Source of the DNA: Pleurotus djamor
Taxonomy: Eukaryota; Basidiomycota; Agaricomycetes; Agaricales; Pleurotaceae
Length of the DNA stretch: 64,000 nucleotides
Assembly (NCBI GenBank): GCA_029747585.1
Contig: JAPEVF010000093.1
Coordinates: forward strand, 51,531-115,530
Direction of reading: 5' to 3'
The notes below the pieces were generated by a model. The model was not told the DNA's origin. It saw only the letters and a program-made list of their open reading frames with translations, and did not search any database. A program made the position numbers and the translations under genes. Below are positions 54,889 to 64,000 of the stretch, one piece after another (the stretch's first letter is position 1; each line of letters begins with the position of its first letter).

Positions 54889-55726
54889 AGCGGTCGTCTT
54901 TTGGCGTATTCATATGGTTTCTTTTGGGTTGGGTCTTTTTTCATGATTGTTGTATATCATATAGCATTTTCTTCTTTTTTCCTGCCTATCCTCCTCCACC
55001 CTTCTATATTTTTACCAAGGCTCCTGCGAACTCAGTTCGACGAAGCGCTTGTCACCTCATTGTCTTTATGGAGGTTGTAATTTTATCCATATCGTACTAC
55101 GAGAAACCTTCCACGGCAACGATGACTTCATCCAAGTGCCTACGGCATCGCCCAACGCGCCTTTGTCTCAAGTCCGTTCCACCCGCCACATCTATCTCCG
55201 TTCCATCTTCATATCCCCCTCTATCCCCTCACCCGCCCGGCCTTTTCTATCGGCGTTTCGCACACTTCTTGAACCCCAACTTGATNCAAACATTTGATTT
55301 GTTATCACTTTTAGTCATTCCTTTTGGTCCTACCTTGCCCGTGCGCGCCGTCTGACGGTTGTCGATTTGTCGTCGGCACCCGATGCGATTTCTATTTACC
55401 ATTCAATTTCTCGTTCGAATACGAATTTAATACCACTTCGAACAAGCGCAGTCTCATGCAAATATCGTCCCGCAGTACTTGGGCTTGAGGTCTAAGTCGG
55501 TGCGTCGTGAGCTTAGGAAAACAAAGTATAGCGGTGACCGCGCAAAGTTGTGTGGCGCGTAGCAGAAAAATACAGAAGTTACGAGTACCACACTGCTCAA
55601 GGTGCTACAACTTTGCGAAGTCTTAATGATCAGAGTGACGCGCCTGGAGGACGCGTGAGGATCACGTGGCGTGGATTTCCCTGGGTCAAGCATCCAGCAG
55701 GTATCACCACTTGTTCGACAACTATC
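54889..55726. other. Intergenic region upstream of F-box B
   Basis: 838 bp, 3' flank of the membrane protein then promoter of F-box B. It contains an ACGCGT hexamer at 55651-55656, 71 bp before the F-box B ATG. No gene was seen. Confidence 0.45.
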
Positions 55727-57420
55727 ATGTTCTCCTCCNACNTCTTTTCAATGCCTAGTCCAATCCATTCAAATGTACTGCTTGTGCTCTTGACGATGAC
55801 ACCGACACTGGGATACCTATGCCGAAAATCCCTTTCGCAGCATTTTCGACGCCTCTTCTGTCGACCCCGACTTACGCTGTCAGATATGCCTTTCGACGTG
55901 ATTTACGCGCTATCCTTGCATTTATCTGTTAGGGATCTATGTGCTCTTCGTCAAGTCAGTCTTTGCGACCCGAAAATGCTCATGGAACGCTGACTTGACT
56001 GACGTAGACTTCAAGAGGTCTTTTATTACATATAAACGACAGTTCTCTGTGGCGAACTGTTCTGCGAGATATCCTTGAAGTGCGGCCGATTCCGAGACTG
56101 AAATATGCTCTGGAAGATTTGTCGCTACATGAATGCATGCTCACATCCATCCGTCTTACATACCTGGACCGAAAAATCCGCGGTCGCATCTCGAATACCA
56201 CCCTGCGCCTCACCAAGGAGTTTGAGTCGACTGGGATCCATCCCGTACTTTTACCTGGAGGCCANTTCTATGTCGTGCTAGGCGACGACGGCAAGACTTT
56301 GACTGTGCATGAATTTGGAGTAGACCCGTTGTCTATCGGCGTGGCCTTAGTTCCACCGACAAAATATTGGATCACGCACTGGGACTTCATTCCAGTCTCT
56401 TCTATTGAAGTCATCGTTGCAACTTCTTCCGTAAAATGCAAGTACTCTGCGGAGCTTGGGCAACAAAAGTCAGTCTTAAATCCTTGTCCACGGCCTGTTT
56501 CTCATCATCCCTATCTCCAGTACGGCATATGTCTATATCTACCGATGCACTCCTTCCGTCGGGACGTTTCAACTGCTTGATGAATTCAAGTTGAACTTCT
56601 CCGTCAGGAATTTTTCCATTACGGACCGATACATCGCCGTTGAAGGGGGGTCCCCATACTCTAATTACGTGCGGTACTATCTGGAAAGCCTTCACACACC
56701 AGTGATGATCCCGAGCAGTGCTGAGGTATGACCTACCACATCTGCTTAGCTTTAGTTCGTACTGAACGCTTGCTTTAGCTACTGGGATATGACGGCGGAT
56801 CGCTATCGGTTGATGATAATGGCTATCTCATCATCACGCATCGAGAAGGTACCTATATCTTCAAGCTTCCTTCCTTAATACCTATCACTCGCAAGCGTGC
56901 CCGCTCCCAATGCGCTCCTATTCGACCTATCTGGGAGGATGTTCACAGAATCGATATATTCAGTTTCCCTCTGATCGCTACATCATCCGCGACTAAGAAG
57001 CGGTTTGTCTGGAGCGGACACGATGCATATGTGTCTACTATTACTTACTCCCAGGGTGCCTTGGCTGCTTACAAGTCTAAACAATATCTTGATATATGGC
57101 CTCGGGTGTTTGACAGGCTCCTGATCAGCCACCGTGGACTTGGTTCTTTGGCCACCTCCTCCGGGCTCTACGCTGAAGTACGAGGCCATTTACGCACTTT
57201 TTCGATTTCATGGCTTCATCAATCCGCAAGGGGATCTTTGCGGTTGGAAGACCCCTCCATGGAGCCGACGACCATGTCCTTAACCGAATTCGCATACCCA
57301 AGGATCAGAGCAGACGAGTTCGTGACACATGTGTCTTACGATGAAGAATCGGGCAGGTTGATGTTGGAATATCATACTAAAAATATGTCTACATGGCGAC
57401 TTATGTGCATAGAAATGTAG
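55727..57420 (+). CDS. F-box protein with N-terminal membrane segment, family member B, 511 aa
   Basis: Exons 55727-55954, 56008-56468, 56521-56725, 56779-57420 (1536 nt). After a short lead (two N characters near codons 5-6) there is a hydrophobic segment NVLLVLLTMTPTLGYLC, then basic SLSQHFRRLF. The F-box is LTLSDMPFDVIYALSLHLSV, then RDLCALRQTSR. Family blocks shared with A, C and D are VLRDILEVRPIPRLKYAL, LLPGG, LTVHEFGVDPL, VYIYRCTPS, YVRYYLESLHTPV and SYDEESGRLML. Exon 1 (228 nt) and exon 2 (461 nt) have exactly the same length as in member D, so B and D are close duplicates. Likely an SCF adaptor held at a membrane; the target is unknown. The stop is only 24 bp from the stop of the convergent nuclease-like gene. 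Confidence 0.86.
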
Positions 57421-57444
57421 TTCCACGCCTTTCGGGCTCCTGGC

Positions 57445-58847
57445 CTACGAAGGATAATACCACAACCCCTTGTCGGATGACCTTTTGGGGTCCTCCCAAA
57501 TCTTGTTGATGAAATTCAGGACATTGGCCCCAGACGACATAGCTAAGCACGCACCCAAGAATCCAACGCCGTCAGGATTTCCTCCTTGGAGTACACACCT
57601 AGTTTCAAGGTGTTCGACAGAAGATACTTGTTCGATTTTTCATCTAACAGGCAAAATTTCCACTGCTTTCCGTCTGTCAAAACGAATTTCTGTAAAGGGA
57701 CCCCTCTGCACATGTAATTTATCATCAGGAAACCATCTTGACCAAAGATAGAAATACCCACTCAAGCACAGCGTTGACATTCATAGCTTGCGCAACGCCC
57801 TCCGATACATGGTTGTCGTCGAAGGTGTCTGCGTCGTGCCGCTTGATTTCAATCGGAACAATACTGTTGCGATCAACTTGAACATGGCTAAGCTTCGCGA
57901 GTGTCCGGAGATCATGGTCGCAAAGCTTGCTCTCCTCCTTGATGACGAAAGGGACCATGTCAACAACACCGTTGAACCCGTACCTGGTATCGCCTTGCTT
58001 ATAGATATGATGCTCGAACTCCATTTGGGGCGAGCATTTGGGGGCCCATTGGGACGTATCGTGCAGCTCATTTGGATTTGACATTGACTCTAGAACGTAG
58101 TCGAAGCAGACGTATTCGCAGAGTCGTTCTTTCTGTGAATATAGTGTTTTCAGTTCGACAGGCTTGTTATGGGCACCGGATCTACGCAACAATCGCAGTA
58201 AAACGAGCGATACGTACGGTGGATGATCCTATGGCCTGCATGCGTTCTTGAGTTTGCTTAAACCTCTCGCTGCTCTCGCGCTTTGAGGCTCGGTCTCTGA
58301 GGACGACATCACTGATTTCAATGTGTCCCCGAGTGAATCCAAGATCATCCAAGTGTCTCTTCTGTACGCGAGAGAAGCTAAGGGACTAGCGAGGGGAGAT
58401 CAGCACACAGAAAACTGTAGGATGAATGAATATTACCACAACGCTTTGCTCGACAAACTCGTTTACGACCTTCAAAGCAGCAAATTCCGAGTCGGTAAAT
58501 TTGGTGCTTCCTTTTTCTAGACTCCTGAGGACGAGTTGACAACTCCGGATAGCCTGTTGTCGTCGTTTCACTTGTGCTGCTTTCTCCTTGACAGCCTTGG
58601 GAGTGGAGTCAACGTAATCTTCGGTCGTACTGCTGCTAGTCGTAATCGTGGGTTCGTCTTGGTCGTCGCTATCTTGATTGCTTGTCTCTCCGTCGTCTTC
58701 GATGTCAGCAGCTTCTCCATCACTGGTTGGGGTTTCGTCTTGGACAGGCTGAGAACGAGATTTGGAAAGTATGGAAGGTGTGCCCCTCAGCCGGCGTTGA
58801 GACCGCCTGGGCGTAGGTACAGAGGAAGAAGCAGATTTGGGAGGCAC
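57445..58847 (-). CDS. PD-(D/E)XK nuclease-like protein of unknown role, 373 aa
   Basis: Exons 58847-58437, 58361-58218, 58132-57758, 57689-57555, 57501-57445 (1122 nt). Residues 1-135 are basic then acidic and Ser/Thr-rich, with a helical KAVKEKAAQVKRRQQA segment. The folded part follows: FEHHIYKQGDTRYGFNGVVD with Asp about 243, IVPIEIKRHD with Glu 280 and Lys 282, and GVAQAMN with Gln about 300, then FVLTDGKQWKF. The order Asp, E-x-K, Gln-helix, TDG-x-x-W strand is that of the restriction-endonuclease-like (PD-(D/E)XK) fold, so a metal-dependent nuclease or its inactive relative is likely; this is inference from motifs. The last exon gives a Trp-rich end (DKGLWYYPS). A decayed relative lies 1 kb upstream (59620-59870). 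Confidence 0.72.
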
Positions 58848-59619
58848 ACTTGTGACGACAATTGAGAGAGTATATTCCTGTCAAGTTTGATGGGGAAGGT
58901 GGAGGAACTATGAGTTGCATTTTATGAGGCCAAGGGGAGCACTGGAATCGTGGTGAAGCTGCGCGCGAGCGCAACATGTTCCTTGAAATGCAATTGCGTG
59001 CAGGCCTTTGGGTTCAGCGATCGATAACATCTATGAAAACTGAGACCTAGGACTTGGGGAAAGCATGACAGGCGGTGGGTGGTGTCCAGACGATAAGCCC
59101 GCGAACCCAATCGAAATTACATCGTGGCGGAACGTTGAAACCAACGGCTAGCACCCTTTTGGATGGTGACTCACCTAGCCTATCTGCAGAGGTGAGTCAC
59201 CTCATTCTTGCATGCGTCTAGGGCTGGACACAAGGAAGGCAAAACTGTTGGGAATTCGTCAAAATCACATATAACTCTGAGATTCTGAAGGTGCATTAGC
59301 TGCATACACTGTTAAGAAGCAAGTTCGGGTTGCTTGGAAGGGCTCAGCAAGTGAATCACCAGGGACTTCGAAGATGACTCGGATAATTCCACCGTTGAAA
59401 CATGTGGAGTCCTGGCGCCGTTGTAAAAAGACGTTTCAGCGATGTTTACAGAACATGCGCTTGTGAAGATGCTATCAGGGCCATTGAGGAGAGCTCTCAC
59501 TGGAGGGCCAAGGCAGTAAACGTCCTGACGATGGACCCATTCATTTAACTCGAGGTCGACTCACATCAAATATGCTGAACGAATGTTGGGAGGTTGTTCA
59601 GCGCAAGTTATTCTAAGAT
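58848..59619. other. Intergenic stretch with a perfect inverted repeat
   Basis: 772 bp on the 5' side of the nuclease-like gene. Apart from the inverted repeat at 59165-59201 I see no gene; a small minus-strand frame at 59312-59500 matches nothing. Confidence 0.4.
59165..59201. repeat. Perfect 12 bp inverted repeat carrying TGACTCA in each arm
   Basis: Arms GGTGACTCACCT (59165-59176) and AGGTGAGTCACC (59190-59201) are exact reverse complements with a 13-base spacer. Each arm contains the 7-base bZIP core TGACTCA, itself nearly palindromic. It lies about 320 bp upstream of the start codon of the nuclease-like gene. Confidence 0.8.
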
Positions 59620-59870
59620 TTTCCTCCTTGGAACACACACCTAGCGAGCAATATTGGAAAGGAGGTACTGATTGGATCGTTGATCGAATAGCCAGACTTT
59701 CTGTCTGCCAGAGGGCATAATTGCCGCAAGGGGATCTACAAGCCTATCATCGGGAGACCAGGGTTGGTGAAGTATATAAAAATACCGAAAAGGACAGCAG
59801 CTAGAGGCGTTCAATGTCGTCATCGAAGATATTGAAGCCTTGCAGCTGGTTTCGAATGGAAGAATGCTAC
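59620..59870 (-). pseudogene. Decayed relative of the PD-(D/E)XK-like gene
   Basis: The minus strand encodes GRQKVWLFDQRSNQYLLSN, clearly related to GKQWKFCLLDEKSNKYLLSN of the intact gene at 57.4-58.8 kb. Further upstream on the same strand a segment ending FNIFDDDIE resembles DADTFDDNH of the intact copy. A flanking noncoding-strand string (TTTTCCTCCTTGGA) also matches. Stop codons and frame changes break it and the N-terminal half is not found, so it is a truncated pseudogene. Confidence 0.6.
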
Positions 59871-60669
59871 TGTGATCATGTTCCTAAAGCTTGTTGCCTC
59901 CGTGAGCGACGGGAGTGGGCTCGTCAACCCCCACTCCCGTCAACCACGTCGTTGAATTCGAATTGAGTGTTAAGTCCCTGTAATTCGAATCCGGGTAGGA
60001 GCATGCATCTCGACTTCAATGGTCTGAGTACAGATTANCCCCCAGGTTCCAACACAGACTCCAGTGCAAAATCGCGTCATAGAGGCTAGCTAGTTTAGCC
60101 TGAAACTTTCTTTCTTTCTATGCACAATGTCATGTCTACTTTCAGGTTGATTCTGGGGACGAAGTCTACGAAAGGCTCACATGGGGTGACCCTACGGGCT
60201 TCGTGAGTCGGAGATGGTAGAGAGATCAAGTTGCTGAAGCGGAAGGATCTTTGAGCGAAGCTGTCCAGATGCGTCGTTACTCGCCCAGAGCACGTTTGAG
60301 CACTCCAGCTAGTAGGCAACCTTTAACGGTAAACCGGTAAGTATTCAAACGTTTATGTAACATGTAAGATGGAGGATAGGCTCACTCCGTTTCATCTCCC
60401 GCAGTCAATACGTCCAAACAAACCCCTCCCCCTCAGACCGAGCATCGAGTAGGAGTCACCCAACAGACTGGTTCACGAGTCTAGATGGAGGAATGGAATA
60501 CGATGGTAATAGTATGGGTTGAGTATGGGGCCTCGCGTGAGGATCTATCACATGTGGTGTTTCACGTGGCCTGGATAACTCAAGCTCAAGCCGCAGCGCT
60601 CAATGAAGTACATCCTATCGCCATGTTGAAGATCTCTCCAACACTTTGGCTTGTTCAATCCATCAAAAG
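59871..60669. other. Gene-free stretch upstream of F-box pseudogene C
   Basis: About 800 bp. One N at 60039. Contains TCACATGTGGTGTTTC near 60548, also present near 18315. A tRNA-like TTCGAATCC near 59978 lacks a pairing stem (rejected). No gene was seen. Confidence 0.4.
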
Positions 60670-62313
60670 GTTCTGCTTACGTTCCTGACGATCACACCGA
60701 CGCTTTGATACCCATGCCAAAAATATCTTTCGCAACGTTTTCGACGTGTTTTCTATCGTCGACGACTCGACCCGAATTATGCTGTCAGATATGCCTTTCG
60801 ACGTAATTTACGCGCTATCCTTGCATTTATCTGTCAGGGATCTTTGTGCTCTTCGTCAAGTAAGTCTTTGCGTCACGAAAATACTCATGCAACGCTGACT
60901 TGACTGACATAGACCTTGCGAGGTCTTTCATTACATATACACGGCACTTCGAGTCTGTGGCGAATGTTCTGCGAGATATCCTTGAAGTGCGGCCGATTCC
61001 GAGACTGAAATATGCTCTGGCAGATATGTCCCTGGACGAATGCATGCGCGCATCCATCCGTCTTGCAAAATCGGATCTAAAAATTCGTGGTGTTTTGTCC
61101 AACACTGCGCTTTCCAACGTCAAGGAGCTGGAATCAAACCAAGCAGAGCCTACCCTCTTACCTGGAGGACAATTCTACGTCACTTAGTCACTTTAAATAG
61201 CACCCGTCACACCCTAACCGTGCATGAATTTCGCGCAGACTCATTGTCCTTGGGGCGTGCTTTAATACCCCCCTCGAAGTATCCTATTCAACATTGGGAT
61301 TTCGTTGTCGTCTCCCCCGACGAGTACATCATCGCGACGTCGGCAGTCAAGTCAAGGAAGTCTGCCCACCTTGGTAAATGGAAGTGAGTTTATATAAAAA
61401 CTTTATATTAACAAATTCCTCTCAAACGCGCTATCAGGTATACCACCCACGTCTATATTTACCGATCTAAACCTTCCGCCGCGACCTTTATCAGACTTGA
61501 CCACTTCACACTAGATGTCTCTGCGAGCCATTTCTCTATCACCTACCGTTATATCGCTGTCGAAGGAGGACATCCCTACTCAGCTTATGTGCGATACTAC
61601 TTTGAAAATCTACACACACCCATCTTGGTTCCGAACAAGTCCAAGGTGAGTCCTCATCTGCAATTGGAAGTGCCGAAAATGAATGCTTCTCCCAGCTCCC
61701 ATCCTTCAATGGTGGGACTTGGATTGTTGATTCTCGCGGACGCCTCATCATTTACCATCGCGGAGGAGTCAGATGCTTCATTCTCCCCAGTAAACGAGCT
61801 CCGTCGGAGATCGTTCCTATTTCATCTGTCTGGGAGGTCTATCATGATTCGGATATGTTTGGTGCTCCTTTCATCACCACGCCGGCGCTGGATCGGAGAT
61901 ATTTTGTCTGGGGCGCGTACATATCCACTGTCAACGACCCACACGAAACCTTCGGCAGCCGTAAGGTCACGCGATGTAACAAGATTTGGTCTCGAGGGCT
62001 TCCTCTTCCTCTCCTTTACTCGCAGACACTGGGTTCGTTTGGCTGCTATTCTGGCTTGTACGCTGAGGTACATGGGCACGTCTCGGCTTTCTCATTTTCC
62101 TGGCTGTATGGACTCAAAAAGGGTTCTTCACGACTGGAAGACGTATCCATTGACCCTACGTATATCTCCTTAAGCAAATTTTCTTACCCTAATATTGGAA
62201 GTGATGAGTTTCCTTCGCGACTAAGTATCATATGATGAAGAGTCGGGCAGATTGATGATAGAGTATTATGATACGAAAAAATCTACATGGCGGATCGAAT
62301 TGGCCCAGATGTA
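60670..62313 (+). pseudogene. F-box family member C, broken copy
   Basis: Alignment by eye with members B and D covers the whole protein, but the frame is broken. There is a stop at 60706-60708 inside the hydrophobic N-terminal segment and a frame change between it and the F-box (LSDMPFDVIYALSLHLSV from about 60783). A one-base loss near 60960 precedes VLRDILEVRPIPRLKYAL, and a TAG at 61185-61187 sits after GGQFYVT with a frame change. Another frame change near 62222 comes before SYDEESGRLMIEYYDTKKST. Intron positions equivalent to B are still readable (60880-60933 region, 61384-61438, 61647-61694). With at least four lesions it is most likely a pseudogene, though the draft quality could explain one or two. 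Confidence 0.75.
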
Positions 62314-62494
62314 GTCGTAGCTAGTTTGTTGAAGCGAATGGTTCCCTGCACTCAGGCTGGATCGCCTAAGTCTTCACTGACTGAATCAGAACTGTCACTG
62401 AGACTACTTAGTAGCACTAAGTCACNGGGGGGACGCGTCGCGTGTTCGACGCGTGGGCAAAATACGGCGGCGCGTAAGTTGACCTAAGACCACC
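62314..62494 (+). promoter_or_regulatory. Promoter region of F-box D with two ACGCGT hexamers
   Basis: 181 bp between the end of pseudogene C and the ATG of member D. ACGCGT occurs at 62433-62438 and 62449-62454, 41-62 bp before the ATG. The same hexamer is 71 bp before the ATG of member B. ACGCGT is the MCB core bound by MBF in yeasts; the role here is inferred. Confidence 0.4.
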
Positions 62495-64000
62495 ATGTTC
62501 TCTCCCAGTGTCATGGCTAATGGCATTCGTCCGGACTTTCTACTGACCTTCTTGACGGTGGTGCCGACGCTGGGATATCTATGTCGAAACTACCTGTCGC
62601 AGTATTTTCGATGCATTGTCTACCACCGCCGTCGCCGAACCACGCTCTCCGATATGCCTTTTGACGTCATTTACGCCCTCTCTTTGCACTTGTCTGTCAA
62701 TGATCTCTGTAACCTGCGATGCGTGAGTCTCAGTGCCTTCGCTGAAAAACGTGTTCACAGGCCTCTTGCTCTAGGCATCGAAAAGTCTGGCTAGACATAT
62801 CTACGATCGTTCAGTGTGGATGACCGTCCTCAAGGACATCCTAGAGGTTCGGCCAATCCCAAGACTGACATACAGCCTCGGCAAAATGTCTCTGGACGAA
62901 TGCATTTTCATATGTATCCGACTCACGCGTCTGGATGGAAGAATACGTGGTCTTCATTCCAACACATCGCTTTCTCTCACCAAGACCTATGAAGTCAAAG
63001 ACACGAAACCGAGGATCCTCCCCGGGGGGCGTTACTTCGTTACGCAAGAAGACTCAGGACACAGTTTGATGGTTCATGAAAGCGGAGCCGACTCGTTGGC
63101 GTTTGGTAAACCCTTGATTCCACGGTTTGAACTACCTGTCGACAAATGGGAATTCTTCACCGCATCTTCGGAACATATCATCGTTGCGGCTGCCTCTGTA
63201 GAGAGGAAATGGTCCACAGAGCTCGGTCAACCAGTGTCAGTCCGCATGTCTTCCCCTAGTCGTCAGTACCTGATTGTTCCCAGCTTTACCAGTTGCGTCC
63301 GTATATATGACTGTAATCCATCCTTAGGGAAGTTCGCGCAATTGGATCAGTTCACAATGGACTTTTCCATTAAATACCTGACAATCACGAACACGTATAT
63401 CGCCATCCAAGGATCACTCATGGGCCATAATTACGTTCGCTTTTACCTTGAACATCTTGACACACCTGTTATGAAATTGCCTCGTATGTCTTCAGTACGT
63501 GCTTCATCAACATTCTTCCTTCCATTCACTCATCGCGCTTAGCCTCCTCACTCACATTGTGGATCTATGCTACTCGATGGATATGGTCATCTTATCATCC
63601 CTCATATCCGGGGTACACGCATTTTTAAACTCCCCGCGCTGAAACCTGTTACTCCTCAACGTATCACTGGAAAAGGCGAAGTAATCATAATTCAGCAAGT
63701 TTGGGAAGCTACAAGCCCTCCTGACGTATTCCAGTATCCATTCCTGGTGTCGTCACTCTCTGACTTGACTCCCCAAATTTTCGTTTGGTCTGGATATTAC
63801 ATGTACGTATTATCCCCATGTCATCCCAAAATAGCCTTCGAGGGGTGCAAAATAGAAAGGCATACCGAAGCTTGGCCTCATCGTCACCTCAATGGACCCG
63901 CTCGCGGGCATTGGGTTGTTTCTCGGGCGTATACGCCGGACCCAAAGGAAAAATCTCGACTTTTATCGTCCGCAACTGCACGACTACGGCTTGTCCCCGA
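62495..64000 (+). CDS. F-box protein with N-terminal membrane segment, family member D, cut by window end
   Basis: Exons 62495-62722, 62775-63235, 63284-63494, 63543 to beyond 64000. Exons 1 and 2 are 228 and 461 nt, identical in length to member B. The N-terminal hydrophobic segment is FLLTFLTVVPTLGYLC, followed by NYLSQYFR and the F-box LSDMPFDVIYALSLHLSV then NDLCNLRCASK. Family blocks VLKDILEVRPIPRLTYSL, ILPGGRYFV, LMVHESGADSL, VRIYDCNPS and YVRFYLEHLDTPV are all present. The last exon is open to the window edge and has diverged more than the rest (QIFVWSGYYMYVL). No stop or frame shift is seen, so it is probably functional. Introns 2 and 3 are only 48 nt. Confidence 0.84.

Noticed and set aside
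59975..59995. TTCGAATCC motif resembling a tRNA T-loop
   Set aside because: The flanking bases do not pair as a T-stem and no D-arm or acceptor stem is found upstream.

Overview
The window looks like nuclear DNA of a basidiomycete, probably an Agaricomycete. This is inferred from dense genes split by many 48-70 nt GT-AG introns, two DUF6699 genes, F-box families and protein sequences typical of that class. The assembly is of moderate quality, with scattered N characters. In at least two genes a single N behaves as an extra base, because removing it restores the reading frame. Gene models below were spliced by hand. Unless noted, exon lengths sum to a multiple of three and every junction keeps phase; none has transcript support.

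Left part (1-24 kb): 3' end of an NDUFAF5-type complex I assembly factor (+); a decayed non-LTR retrotransposon; a 921 aa protein with a histone-fold-like N-terminus (+); the second-largest RNA polymerase I subunit (-) sharing a 257 bp promoter region with a Nup98-type FG nucleoporin (+); RCF2 (+); an F-box-like gene (-); DPM3 (-); two DUF6699 genes (-) separated by an N-rich stretch.

Middle (24-46 kb), mostly minus strand: a flavin monooxygenase with an extra N-terminal domain, a membrane-tailed short-chain dehydrogenase, an F-box protein with an N-terminal membrane segment (family member A), a membrane-anchored FG nucleoporin with POM121-like layout, cytochrome b5 (+), an RNase III with a C-terminal dsRNA-binding region, PAPS reductase MET16, and a large coiled-coil protein with a C-terminal membrane segment.

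Right part (46-64 kb): a 2.4 kb gene-free stretch with adjacent hairpins; TPA1/OGFOD1 prolyl hydroxylase (+) facing NOP13 (-); a four-helix membrane protein (+) with a probable GC-AG intron; then a cluster holding F-box members B, C (pseudogene) and D (cut by the window end) together with a PD-(D/E)XK-nuclease-like gene and a decayed relative of it.

Most genes are housekeeping (ribosome synthesis: RNA polymerase I, NOP13, TPA1, RNase III; nuclear pore: two FG nucleoporins; mitochondria: NDUFAF5, RCF2). The accessory, least explained part is the F-box and nuclease-like cluster at 55.7-64 kb, with a dispersed member at 28.8-30.5 kb.
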